From positions 33,581 through 97,580 of the forward strand of contig VXPW01000059.1 in NCBI GenBank assembly GCA_009839325.1: DNA of 64,000 nucleotides, read 5' to 3'. Positions 45,765 to 54,177 of the stretch are shown one piece after another; positions within the stretch are counted from its first letter, which is position 1, and every line of letters begins with the position of its first letter. Both the position numbers and the translations under genes were made by a program. The notes beneath the pieces are model-generated. The model saw only the letters and a list, made by a program, of their open reading frames with translations, did not search any database and was not told the origin of the DNA. Source of the stretch: Rhodospirillales bacterium. GTDB lineage: Bacteria > Pseudomonadota > Alphaproteobacteria > TMED109.

Positions 45765-47891
45765 TTGATCGCCGCATCCCCCTGCACTCGCCGCGTCTGC
45801 GGCACGATTTCCCTGGTCCTGGCCCTCGGCCTGCCGGTGCCTGCTGCGGCCGCCACGGCGGCCGATACCGCCTCCGAATGGAGCGACGGCGAATCCTGGC
45901 GGACGCGAATCGTTTCGGCCGTGACAGCGGCCGGATCTCGCCCCACGCTCCCGCTCGGCCTGCAGGTGGCGCTCGACGACGGCTGGCATATCTACTGGCG
46001 AAGCCCGGGTGAAGCCGGATTGCCGCCCACCCTCACCGTCGGTCCAGCTTCGGAGAACGTCGCGTCCGTCGAATTTGTGTGGCCCGCCCCGGAGCAGTCG
46101 GTCGAGCAGGGGCAACTCGTCACACGCACCTACGCGGGAAACGTGCTCATCCCGATCCGACTCCATGTCGAGGAGCCCGGGCGGCCGACCACGCTCGATG
46201 CGGGAATCGACTACCAGGTCTGCGCTCAGGTCTGCATTCCCGTTCGAGTCGACACGTTGCTGCACCTGCCGGCCGGTGCCGCATCCCCCAGTTCCCACGC
46301 CCGGATCATCGCCGAAGCGGAAGCGCGCGTGCCCGGCCCGCCGCAGGCGGCCGGCTTCGAGCGACTGACCGCCGCCTTCGACGGGGTCCGCACGGTCCAC
46401 ATCACGGCGGACAGCATGTTCGAGCTGGATACCTCGCCCGAACAGATTGTCGCCCTCCTCGAGGGACCGGAGGGAATCTTCTTCCGCAGTGACCACGCGA
46501 CCGTCTCGGCCGACGGGAAAACGGTCGCGGTCGTTGTCGACGTCCTGCCCCCGTTCGATGCCGAGCAACTCGAAGGAGCCGATCTCGGTGTCACCCTGGT
46601 CACGGGCTCGGCCAACGCATACCGCCAACTCGTCCTCGCCGCGGCGCCAGCCTCGACCGGCGGCGACCTGACGCTCGGCGTGGCGTTCCTGCTCGCCCTG
46701 CTCGGAGGCCTGATCCTGAACCTGATGCCCTGCGTGCTGCCGGTACTCGGAATCAAGATTGCCCGGTTGATCGATGCGGCTGGGCAAGACCGGGCTGTCG
46801 TCTCCGCGAGCTTTCTCGCAACCGCAGCCGGTATCGTCGCGTCGTTCGGCCTGCTCGCCCTGCTGGTCGCCGCGGTTCGGGCAGCTGGCCTGACGGCCGG
46901 TTGGGGGTTCCAGTTCCAGATACCCGGGTTCATCGCCTTCGTTGCGGTGATCGTGCTGCTGTTCGCGGCAGTTCTTGCGGGTATCTGCGATATCCGGCTG
47001 CCCATTAGGGTGAACCGCTGGTTCCAGGCTGCCGGCGGCGACCTGAAGGGGCACGCGGGCGCGTTCGCGGAGGGAGCGTTCGCCACCGTGCTGGCCACGC
47101 CGTGCACCGCACCCGTGGTCGGCACCGCCGTGGGTTTCGCGCTCACGCGCGGCTTTGGCGACATCGTGCTCGTGTTTCTGGGCCTCGGACTAGGCATGGC
47201 CGTCCCATGGCTGCTGGTCGCCGTCCGGCCGGGTCTCCTTGCGATGTTGCCCCGTCCCGGCCCCTGGATGGGTCGTCTCAAGCTGGTGCTGGCGCTCATG
47301 CTCCTCGGCACGGCGATCTGGCTGCTGTCCGTGCTGCACTCGGCGGCCGGAGTCATCCCGACGGCTGTCGCCGCCGGACTGAGCGGACTCGCGGTGCTCG
47401 CATTTGCGGTCCGGACCGCCGAGCGGATCGTCCCGGTCGTGCGGGGCGCAGGCCTGGCCTCGCTGGTACTGGCGGTTCTGTTCCCGGCCATGGCCGGCTA
47501 CACGGGGCCCGGCGACCGGATGCCGGCCAGCGACCCGCTTTGGCGGCCGCTGAACCCGGCGGCCGTGCCCCACCTGGCCGCCGATCAGGTCCTCCTTGTG
47601 GACGTGACCGCCGACTGGTGCGTGACCTGCGTCGTGAACAAACGCCTGGTGCTCGATCGGCCGCCGATTCGCAACCTTCTGGAGGTTGGCGACATCGTCG
47701 GTCTGCGTGGTGACTGGACCCTGCCAGATTCGGACATAGCCGCCTATCTGGCGACGCACCAGCGCCTCGGAGTCCCGTTCAATGCCGTGTACGGACCGGG
47801 CCTTCCTGAGGGCGAGGTGCTACCGGAGCTACTGACTGCGGACGCGATCATCGAAGCCGTCCAACGCGCCAAACGGGCCAAGGTCAGGTAA
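45765..47891 (+). CDS. DsbD/ScsB-family thiol:disulfide reductase
   Basis: The 708-residue inner-membrane protein transfers reducing power from cytosolic thioredoxin to periplasmic partners. In order it has a signal peptide ('ISLVLALGLPVPAAAATA'), a periplasmic domain with cysteines in 'DYQVCAQVCIPVRV', an eight-helix DsbD core with the redox cysteines in 'LMPCVLPVLGIK' and 'ATPCTAPVVGTA', and a C-terminal thioredoxin-like domain with 'TADWCVTCVVNK'. The layout with a long N-terminal region resembles ScsB as much as classical DsbD. It starts with TTG at 45765. A peroxiredoxin gene follows within 80 bases, a plausible redox partnership, though that protein has no export signal. Confidence 0.9.
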   Translation: MIAASPCTRRVCGTISLVLALGLPVPAAAATAADTASEWSDGESWRTRIVSAVTAAGSRPTLPLGLQVALDDGWHIYWRSPGEAGLPPTLTVGPASENVASVEFVWPAPEQSVEQGQLVTRTYAGNVLIPIRLHVEEPGRPTTLDAGIDYQVCAQVCIPVRVDTLLHLPAGAASPSSHARIIAEAEARVPGPPQAAGFERLTAAFDGVRTVHITADSMFELDTSPEQIVALLEGPEGIFFRSDHATVSADGKTVAVVVDVLPPFDAEQLEGADLGVTLVTGSANAYRQLVLAAAPASTGGDLTLGVAFLLALLGGLILNLMPCVLPVLGIKIARLIDAAGQDRAVVSASFLATAAGIVASFGLLALLVAAVRAAGLTAGWGFQFQIPGFIAFVAVIVLLFAAVLAGICDIRLPIRVNRWFQAAGGDLKGHAGAFAEGAFATVLATPCTAPVVGTAVGFALTRGFGDIVLVFLGLGLGMAVPWLLVAVRPGLLAMLPRPGPWMGRLKLVLALMLLGTAIWLLSVLHSAAGVIPTAVAAGLSGLAVLAFAVRTAERIVPVVRGAGLASLVLAVLFPAMAGYTGPGDRMPASDPLWRPLNPAAVPHLAADQVLLVDVTADWCVTCVVNKRLVLDRPPIRNLLEVGDIVGLRGDWTLPDSDIAAYLATHQRLGVPFNAVYGPGLPEGEVLPELLTADAIIEAVQRAKRAKVR

Positions 47892-47956
47892 CCTGCAGTC
47901 CGCTGCTCCGGAGCGACCGCCTGGTCCCTCTCGGGCTCGTGCCACCAATCAAACCC

Positions 47957-47970
47957 GGGAGGCTCCGATA
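47957..47970 (+). promoter_or_regulatory. Ribosome binding site before a putative ATA start
   Basis: GGGAGG at 47957-47962 is followed by 5 bases and ATA at 47968, exactly where the family alignment of the peroxiredoxin calls for the initiator. No ATG, GTG or TTG lies in that frame nearby. Confidence 0.6.
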
Positions 47971-48450
47971 CCCATCTCGACTGGTGATTCCATCCCCGCC
48001 GCCACGCTCCGCCGCCTCAGCGCGGACGGCATGGAAGAAGTGTCCACGACCGAGTTCTTCGGCAACCGCAAGGTGGTCGTGTTCTCGGTACCCGGCGCAT
48101 TCACGCCCACCTGTTCCGTTCAGCATCTGCCCGGCTTCGTGCAGAACGCCGACGCGATCAAGGCAAAGGGGGTCGACGAGATCGTCTGCATTGCGGTCAA
48201 TGACGCATTCGTGATGGACGCTTGGGGTAAGAGCCAGAACACCGGTGATTCGGTGACGCTGCTGGCCGACGGCAACGGCGAATTCACGCAGGCCCTCGGT
48301 CTGGGGCTGGACGGGACCGGATTCGGGCTTGGGCAACGCGGCCAGCGATTCGCGATGGTCGTGGAGAACGGTTCGGTCGCCCACCTTGCCGTCGAAGAGG
48401 CAGGCGCGTTCGAAGTGTCAAGCGCCGAGCGGATTCTCGCCGTCCTTTGA
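47968..48450 (+). CDS. Peroxiredoxin, Prx5 family
   Basis: This cytosolic thiol peroxidase reduces hydroperoxides through the peroxidatic cysteine in 'VPGAFTPTCSVQHLPGF'. The Prx5 hallmarks 'KGVDEIVCIAVNDAFVMDAW' and 'LGLGLDGTGFGLGQR' are present. Homologs are about 160 residues and start with a x-I-x-x-GD-x-IP-x-x-TL segment. That segment is encoded here upstream of the first in-frame ATG (48031) as 'PISTGDSIPAATLRRLSADG', and the codon at the expected initiator position is ATA with an ideally spaced GGGAGG. From ATA the product is 160 residues. Starting at ATG 48031 would remove the first beta-strands. A sequencing or assembly error is the main alternative. Confidence 0.87.
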   Translation: MPISTGDSIPAATLRRLSADGMEEVSTTEFFGNRKVVVFSVPGAFTPTCSVQHLPGFVQNADAIKAKGVDEIVCIAVNDAFVMDAWGKSQNTGDSVTLLADGNGEFTQALGLGLDGTGFGLGQRGQRFAMVVENGSVAHLAVEEAGAFEVSSAERILAVL

Positions 48451-48492
48451 GGCCCCTGCGCCTCCCGATGACCCTCCCAAGGCAAGCCGCCG

Positions 48493-50148
48493 ATGAGTGA
48501 GTCTCCCGCCCCGCCTCCCCAGCGGGAAGCCATGGAGTTCGACGTGGTGATCGTGGGTGCCGGACCGGCCGGCCTCGCGGCCGCGATCCGGCTGCGCCAG
48601 CTGGCTGACGAAACCGGCCGGGATATTTCCGTGTGCGTCGTCGAGAAGGCCTCCGAAGTGGGCGCCCACACGCTCTCAGGCGCAATCCTCGATCCGCGCG
48701 GCCTCGACGAACTCATCCCGGACTGGCGTTCGCTCGACACGCCGGTACAGACCCAGGTCAGCGAAGAACGGCTCCTGTTCCTGGGCGCCAGGAGCAGCTT
48801 CACCTGGCCGCATGCCCTGCTGCCGCCCGCCATGCGGAACGACGGCAACTACATCATCAGTCTCGGCAACCTTTGCCGCTGGCTGGCGGGCACGGCCGAG
48901 AGCATGGGCGCCGCGGTCTTCCCGGGCTTCGCGGCGACCGAACTGCTCACGGACGGGGACCGGGTGTCGGGGGTTGCAACCGGTGACATGGGGCTTGCAG
49001 CGGACGGTTCGCGCGGCCCGGCTTGGCAGCCCGGTGTCGAACTCCGGGGCACCTTTACGCTCCTCGCGGAGGGTTGCCGCGGCAGTCTCGGCAAGCAGGC
49101 CATCCGACAGTTCGGGCTTGATCGGGATTGTGAACACCAGACATACGGACTCGGACTGAAGGAACTCTGGCAGGTCGCGCCGGAGCGCCACCAGCCCGGA
49201 CTCGTCCTCCACAGCGCCGGATGGCCGTTGCCCGGCGATACGTACGGCGGGGCGTTCCTGTACCACCTGGAGGACCGCCAGGTGGCCGTCGGGTTCGTGG
49301 TCGGGCTCGATTATTCGAATCCGCACCTCAGCCCGTTTGGCGAGTTCCAGCGGTTCAAGACCCATCCAGCGATCCGGCCGACATTCGAGGGCGGGCAGCG
49401 CATTGCGTACGGCGCACGTGCACTCAACGAGGGCGGGCCGCAGAGCCTCCCCCGCCTGGTGTTCCCGGGCGGCGCGCTGCTCGGCTGCGACGCGGGAACC
49501 CTGAACGTTCCCCGCCTCAAGGGCACGCACACGGCCATCAAGTCCGGCATGTGCGCGGCTGAGGCGGCCGCCCGGGCCCTGGCCGATGGCACAGTGGATT
49601 GCGCAGCCTACGACACGGAATTCCGCGCTTCATGGGCCTATCGCGAGCTCTTCCGGGGCCGGAACGTGCGCCCCGGATTTCGCTACGGGCGGTTCTGGGG
49701 GACCGTCCTCGCCGGAATCGACCAAATCCTGCTCCGTGGCCGGGCGCCATGGACGCTCCGCCACGGCAAGCCCGATCACGCCAGCCTGGAGGATGCCGCT
49801 TCGGCGCGGCCGATCACCTATCCGAAGCCGGACGGCGAGATCACGTTTGACCGCCTGACCAACGTTGCGTTCTCCGGAACCAACCACGAGGAGGGCCAAC
49901 CGTGTCACCTGCAGCTCGCGGATTCGGATGTGCCCCTGAGCGTGAACCTGGCCCGGTACGACGGGCCCGAACAGCGGTACTGTCCCGCCGGCGTCTACGA
50001 GTTCGTGGTCGAACAGGGCGAGCGGCAGTTGCGGATCAACGCGCCTAACTGTCTGCACTGCAAGGCGTGTGACATCAAGGATCCGACCCAGAACATCACG
50101 TGGGTTCCGCCGCAGGGCGGCGAGGGCCCGCGGTATCCCAACATGTGA
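48493..50148 (+). CDS. Electron transfer flavoprotein-ubiquinone oxidoreductase
   Basis: ETF-QO passes electrons from reduced ETF to the quinone pool at the inner membrane. The 551-residue product has the FAD loop 'VVIVGAGPAGLAAAIRLRQL' near residues 18-37, the central 'LKELWQVAPERHQPGLVLH' and quinone-binding region, and a C-terminal [4Fe-4S] ferredoxin-like segment with cysteines in 'RYCPAGVYEFV' and 'NCLHCKACDIKDPTQNI'. No ETF subunit gene adjoins it. It links beta-oxidation, matching the acyl-CoA synthetase in the window, and possibly the GlcD-type enzyme at 32 kb to respiration. Confidence 0.95.
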   Translation: MSESPAPPPQREAMEFDVVIVGAGPAGLAAAIRLRQLADETGRDISVCVVEKASEVGAHTLSGAILDPRGLDELIPDWRSLDTPVQTQVSEERLLFLGARSSFTWPHALLPPAMRNDGNYIISLGNLCRWLAGTAESMGAAVFPGFAATELLTDGDRVSGVATGDMGLAADGSRGPAWQPGVELRGTFTLLAEGCRGSLGKQAIRQFGLDRDCEHQTYGLGLKELWQVAPERHQPGLVLHSAGWPLPGDTYGGAFLYHLEDRQVAVGFVVGLDYSNPHLSPFGEFQRFKTHPAIRPTFEGGQRIAYGARALNEGGPQSLPRLVFPGGALLGCDAGTLNVPRLKGTHTAIKSGMCAAEAAARALADGTVDCAAYDTEFRASWAYRELFRGRNVRPGFRYGRFWGTVLAGIDQILLRGRAPWTLRHGKPDHASLEDAASARPITYPKPDGEITFDRLTNVAFSGTNHEEGQPCHLQLADSDVPLSVNLARYDGPEQRYCPAGVYEFVVEQGERQLRINAPNCLHCKACDIKDPTQNITWVPPQGGEGPRYPNM

Positions 50149-50156
50149 ACTCAAAC

Positions 50157-51290
50157 ATGCGCACCTTCGTCCTGACTTTCCTGCTGGCCGGACTGGCCGT
50201 GTTCGGTACCGCTGACTCGGTTGCAGACGAACGCCTCGCCACCATCCGTCTGCCCGACGGATTCGTCATCGAGCCGTTTGCAGACGTCCCCAATGCACGG
50301 CAGATGGCCTGGGGGGAGCAGGGCACGCTCTTCGTCGGCACCCGCCGGGACGGACGCGTGTTTGCGGTGACCGACGCCGACGGCGACGGCCGGGGAGAAC
50401 GCGTCCGCGAGATTGCGTCAGGCCTGCAAATGCCGAGCGGCGTCGCGTTCCATGACGGCGCTCTCTACGTGGGTGCCGTGAGCACCATCCTGCGCTTCGA
50501 TGATATCGAGTCCAGACTGGACAATCCGCCGGCTCCTGTCGTCGTAACGGATCGGCTTCCGTCGGACCAACACCACGGTTGGAAGGTTCTGGGCTTCGGG
50601 CCGGACGGACTTCTCTACGCCCCGGTTGGCGCGCCCTGCAATGTCTGCCGGGTCGACGGCTACTACGGCAGTGTGCTCCGGATGCGCCCCGACGGTTCGG
50701 AGATCGAGGTCTATGCGCGGGGCGTGCGCAACTCGGTCGGGCTTGCGTGGCATCCGGTCACGGGCGAGTTGTGGTTTACCGACAACGGCCGGGACCATCT
50801 CGGCGACGATCTTCCGCCATGTGAACTCAATCGGGCTCGGGAAGCTGGCCTCCATTACGGGTTCCCCTTCTGCCACGCCGACACGCTCAGGGACCCGAAC
50901 CTGGGAGGCGACGGGGAATGCGCCGATGCAGAACCCCCCGCGCAGGCGCTGGGTCCACACGTGGCGCCGCTCGGCCTCGCCATCCACTCCGGAACCAATT
51001 TGCCCGACAGCTATCGTGGCGCGGTATTCATCGCGGAACACGGATCCTGGAACCGGACCCGGAAGATCGGCTACCGGATTACCGTCGTGCGGCTCGCTGA
51101 TGATCACCGAACCGCGCTGGGCTACGAGACATTCGCCGATGGGTGGCTCAAGAACGAGCGGGCGTGGGGCCGGCCGGCTGACGTCCTCGAGGCGCCTGAC
51201 GGTTCCCTCATGGTCTCCGACGACAGGGCCGGAAAGGTCTACCGAATCCGTTATGTGGGCGGCACAATGGAGGCAGCCAACCGAAGCTGA
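50157..51290 (+). CDS. PQQ-dependent sugar / sorbosone dehydrogenase-like protein
   Basis: The 377-residue product begins with a signal peptide ('FVLTFLLAGLAVFGTADS') and continues as a six-bladed beta-propeller of the glucose/sorbosone dehydrogenase family ('LPDGFVIEPFADVPNARQMA', 'GWKVLGFGPDGLLYAPVGAP', 'RNSVGLAWHPVTGELWFTDN', 'AVFIAEHGSWNRT'). It is presumably periplasmic and uses pyrroloquinoline quinone to oxidise sugars or aldoses, but no pqq genes are in the window and some family members have no known activity. I start it at the ATG at 50157. It converges on the MORN gene with only 6 bases between the stop codons. Confidence 0.87.
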   Translation: MRTFVLTFLLAGLAVFGTADSVADERLATIRLPDGFVIEPFADVPNARQMAWGEQGTLFVGTRRDGRVFAVTDADGDGRGERVREIASGLQMPSGVAFHDGALYVGAVSTILRFDDIESRLDNPPAPVVVTDRLPSDQHHGWKVLGFGPDGLLYAPVGAPCNVCRVDGYYGSVLRMRPDGSEIEVYARGVRNSVGLAWHPVTGELWFTDNGRDHLGDDLPPCELNRAREAGLHYGFPFCHADTLRDPNLGGDGECADAEPPAQALGPHVAPLGLAIHSGTNLPDSYRGAVFIAEHGSWNRTRKIGYRITVVRLADDHRTALGYETFADGWLKNERAWGRPADVLEAPDGSLMVSDDRAGKVYRIRYVGGTMEAANRS

Positions 51291-51296
51291 CCGCCC

Positions 51297-52736
51297 CTAC
51301 TCGCTTTCGACCCGCGTCCCGTCGGGATAGGTGGTAACGGTCCGACCCGTCGCTGCCCCGTTCTCGAAGGTCGCCTCGAGTTTCACCCCGTTGGCATACG
51401 TCAGGATGCCGGAACCGTGGAAGTTGCCGTTCTGGAAGCCACCCTCGTACCGGGTCCCGTCCGCGTAGACGAGCACGCCCTCTCCGGTTTGCTGGCCGCC
51501 TGAAATCGCCCCCTCGTACCGGGTTCCGTCCGAATAGACGAGCGTGGCCTGCCCCTCCAGCTGCTTTCCGTTCTCGTAGGTCCCGGTGAACGTGTTTCCG
51601 TCCGGGTGTATGTACCTGCCCTCGCCGTGAAACTGGTTGTTCAGGAAGGCGCCTTCGTAGGTCGCTCCGCTGGCGAACCGGAACGTGCCCTGGCCTTCGC
51701 GCTGGCCGTCGACGAACCCGCCTTCGTAGGTCGATCCGTCGGCAAACCGGAATGTGCCCTGACCTTCGCGCTGACCGTCGACGAACTCACCCTCGTACGT
51801 GGCTCCGTCGGAAAGTGTCAGCTTGCCGCTACCGGACATGGTGCCCGCGGCAAAACTTCCTTCGTAGGTTCCGCCATTGGCGAACGTCAGCGTGCCGGTG
51901 CCAGCCATGACGTCGTCCGCAAATGTCCCGACGTAGACGTTACCGTTGGCAAACGTCAACGTTCCGGTGCCGTGTCGGCGGCCGTTCTCGTACGTCCCCG
52001 AGTACGTCGCTTCTCCGGGGTGCGTGTACGTGCCTTCACCGTGAAACTGGTTGTCGCGAAACGAGCCCTCATAGCTCCTGCCGTCGGCGAACCGGTACTC
52101 GCCCTGACCGGTGCGGCGTCCAGCCACAAAGTCGCCCTCGTACACGTCGCCACCCTGGAGCGTGAGCTTGCCGAAGCCGTTGGGCTGACCTTCCGTGAAG
52201 CCCCCCTCATACCGGCTCCCGTCCGCGTACACCCGTGTTCCGCTGCGGCGTTCACCGTGCTCGTAGGTGCCGGCAAACGTGCTGCCGTCCGGGTGCCGAT
52301 ACGTGCCCTCGCCGTGAAACTGGTCGTTCTCGAATGCGCCCTCGTACTGGGCCCCGTCCGCGAACTCCTGCAGGCCCTGACCCGACCGGACGCCGTCCCG
52401 GAAGTCCCCGTCGTACCGGGAACCGTCCGCGTACCGGAATATCCCTCGCCCGTCCTGCCTGCCCTCTACAAAATCGCCCTCGTAGGTGTCCCCGTTCGCG
52501 TATGTCAGCGTCCCGGGGCCGTGCATGACGCCACCGCGTATCTGGCCAACGTAGTGGCTCCCATCCGCGAAGCGGATTTCACCTTGCCGCTCGGCCGTGG
52601 CTGGGGCAGGTGGTGGCGGCGGCGGGGCCGGCGCCTCTACTCCTTCGGTTGCTTCCTGAGCGTGCGCAGGCGGTGCGTCCGAGGCACCGATTACAACGCA
52701 TAGCGCGACAAGGATCTGTGCAACTAGCAGCGGCAT
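51297..52736 (-). CDS. Secreted MORN-repeat protein (about 18 repeats)
   Basis: The 479-residue product has a signal peptide ('LLVAQILVALCVVIGASDAP'), a proline-rich linker with six consecutive prolines, and then about 18 complete 23-residue MORN repeats of the form G-x-x-x-[FY]-x-[DN]G-x-x-Y-x-G-x-[FY]-x-x-G-x-x-x-G, ending with a partial repeat. The repeat array is about 410 residues, long for the family. MORN arrays form extended beta-hairpin sheets and bind lipids or proteins. The gene lies 43 bases downstream of lpxC on the same strand, so co-transcription is likely. The start at 52736 gives a clean signal peptide; a longer frame to 52793 would overlap lpxC. Confidence 0.9.
   Translation of the reverse strand: MPLLVAQILVALCVVIGASDAPPAHAQEATEGVEAPAPPPPPPAPATAERQGEIRFADGSHYVGQIRGGVMHGPGTLTYANGDTYEGDFVEGRQDGRGIFRYADGSRYDGDFRDGVRSGQGLQEFADGAQYEGAFENDQFHGEGTYRHPDGSTFAGTYEHGERRSGTRVYADGSRYEGGFTEGQPNGFGKLTLQGGDVYEGDFVAGRRTGQGEYRFADGRSYEGSFRDNQFHGEGTYTHPGEATYSGTYENGRRHGTGTLTFANGNVYVGTFADDVMAGTGTLTFANGGTYEGSFAAGTMSGSGKLTLSDGATYEGEFVDGQREGQGTFRFADGSTYEGGFVDGQREGQGTFRFASGATYEGAFLNNQFHGEGRYIHPDGNTFTGTYENGKQLEGQATLVYSDGTRYEGAISGGQQTGEGVLVYADGTRYEGGFQNGNFHGSGILTYANGVKLEATFENGAATGRTVTTYPDGTRVESE
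51300..52560 (-). repeat. 69-bp tandem repeat array encoding MORN units
   Basis: The DNA repeats with a period of 69 bases, one MORN unit each. Units 12 and 13, at about 51678-51815, are nearly identical at the nucleotide level, pointing to recent duplication or gene conversion, whereas other units are more diverged. A larger pattern recurs: units 4-5, 8-9 and 14-15 each carry NQFHGEG or DQFHGEG followed by an H-P-containing and then a GTYE-containing segment. Confidence 0.85.
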
Positions 52737-52779
52737 GCGGCGGAGTGTAACCGATGCGAAGCCTTGGCGAGAACTTGAT

Positions 52780-53694
52780 TCAGGCCACAGCAACGCGGGC
52801 TGCAGTTCCGGCCCACGTCCCCGACGCGGGCGGGCAAGTGCTCCGCTCCCAGTTCGCCGGCTCGGAAAAGATCGCTGACAGCAGGCGGCGGTTCAACTCG
52901 TGACCGCCTCGCACGAACGTCACCCGGCCGAGCAGCGGCGCGCCCGCGAGGTAGAGGTCGCCAACGCAATCCAACACCTTGTGGCGAATGAACTCGTCGG
53001 CAAAGCGAAGCCCGTCCTTGGCCTGGACGCACATGCCATCCACCTGGATGACGTTCCCCGGATTCCCGCCCAGGCCCAGCCCCTGGCTGCGCAGCTTTTC
53101 GGCATCGGCGGGAGTGCAGAAGGTCCGGGCCGAGGCGATCTCGTCCCGGAACCGGGAACCCTCGAGCGCAAATTCGTAGCTCTGCCGGCCAATCGCGGTA
53201 TCGGGGTAGTCGATGGTGCCGTGGACCACGAACCCCTCAGCCGGCTCCATCACCACGGTACCGATGCCGTTTTCGACCCGCACCGGACGGCGAACCCGAA
53301 TCCAGGACCTGAGCCGATCCTGAGCAACCACTCCGGCTTCCTCAAGCGGGGCCACGAGGCCGGCGGCCGATCCGTCCAGGATCGGAACTTCGCGGCCGTT
53401 CAGTTCCACCCGGGCATTGTCGATGCCCAATCCGGCAAACGTCGCGAGCAGATGCTCCACCGTCCAGATCGTCGCACCATTGCCGGCACCAAGCATCATG
53501 GTCCGGCGCTCGGCATCCGCGACGCGGCCCCATTGCGCGGGGACTTCCGGCGAGCCGGGCATGTCCGTACGCACCAGGACAATGCCGGCTCCGGCAGCCG
53601 CGGGATGCACCGTCATCACGACCGGTTCGCCCGTAAACAGCCCGAGGTCACGGTACGTAACCGGTCGGGCAACGGTGTGCTCTACTGCGCGCAT
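52780..53694 (-). CDS. lpxC: UDP-3-O-acyl-N-acetylglucosamine deacetylase LpxC
   Basis: LpxC is the zinc amidase that commits UDP-acyl-GlcNAc to lipid A synthesis. The 304-residue protein has the first zinc histidine in 'WTVEHLLATFAGLGIDNARV', 'PILDGSAAG', the second zinc site 'IRHKVLDCVGDLYLAG' and the catalytic histidine in 'RGGHELNRRLL'. I start it at the ATG at 53694 because the upstream extension to 53850 has no family match. In many alphaproteobacteria lpxC directly precedes bamD-recN; here it instead heads a unit with the MORN gene. Confidence 0.94.
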   Translation of the reverse strand: MRAVEHTVARPVTYRDLGLFTGEPVVMTVHPAAAGAGIVLVRTDMPGSPEVPAQWGRVADAERRTMMLGAGNGATIWTVEHLLATFAGLGIDNARVELNGREVPILDGSAAGLVAPLEEAGVVAQDRLRSWIRVRRPVRVENGIGTVVMEPAEGFVVHGTIDYPDTAIGRQSYEFALEGSRFRDEIASARTFCTPADAEKLRSQGLGLGGNPGNVIQVDGMCVQAKDGLRFADEFIRHKVLDCVGDLYLAGAPLLGRVTFVRGGHELNRRLLSAIFSEPANWERSTCPPASGTWAGTAARVAVA

Positions 53695-54177
53695 TGGCGA
53701 TCCCGGCACGGCCACAATACGGACGCTACCCCGAGGGCAGCGGAGCCGAGCCGACCGGCGAGCGCCGCGTCCCGCTGGCAAAGCGGTTCCACGGGCCCTA
53801 GACGCGACGCGGCCGGAGCCAATGTATCGCCGGGACGCAGGGACGGCCAATCAACAATCATTTCAATTGTTGCAGAGGCGCGAAGCCGCCGGTCTGATCT
53901 GGCTGGATGCCAGGTTTTCGAGGGCTCCCGCTGGCTCAACACCCGGACGGGGATGACGGGCCGACCGGGTTCGTCCGTGACCAGGTGTGAGGCGAGCCAT
54001 CGAAGGAGTACCCGATGGGGCGTCTGCCGCCCCGGACGCAATCGGCACCGCACAGGGTGCCATCACGCCGGGGAACCGCTAGAACACGTGTCTGCTACGG
54101 CAGCGGCGGACCGGCGCCGGTGAAATTCGGAACCTGTCTACCACAAACTGCACCACGTATTGGCGCCAGGGGATCTC
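53695..54177. other. Divergent intergenic region, no gene seen
   Basis: About 480 bases between the divergent lpxC and esterase genes. It holds the inverted repeat at 53852-53872 and presumably promoters for both genes; I recognise no coding sequence. Confidence 0.4.
53852..53872. promoter_or_regulatory. Inverted repeat in the lpxC-esterase intergenic region
   Basis: CAACAAT-CATTTCA-ATTGTTG is a perfect 7-bp dyad with a 7-base spacer, located about 160 bases upstream of the lpxC start and about 300 upstream of the esterase start, in a local AT-rich island. It could be a regulator site. It is not followed by a T tract on either strand. Confidence 0.4.

Noticed and set aside
51300-52560. The tandem repeats as a CRISPR-like or satellite array
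   Set aside because: The repeat stays in one reading frame, has no spacers and encodes a continuous MORN pattern.
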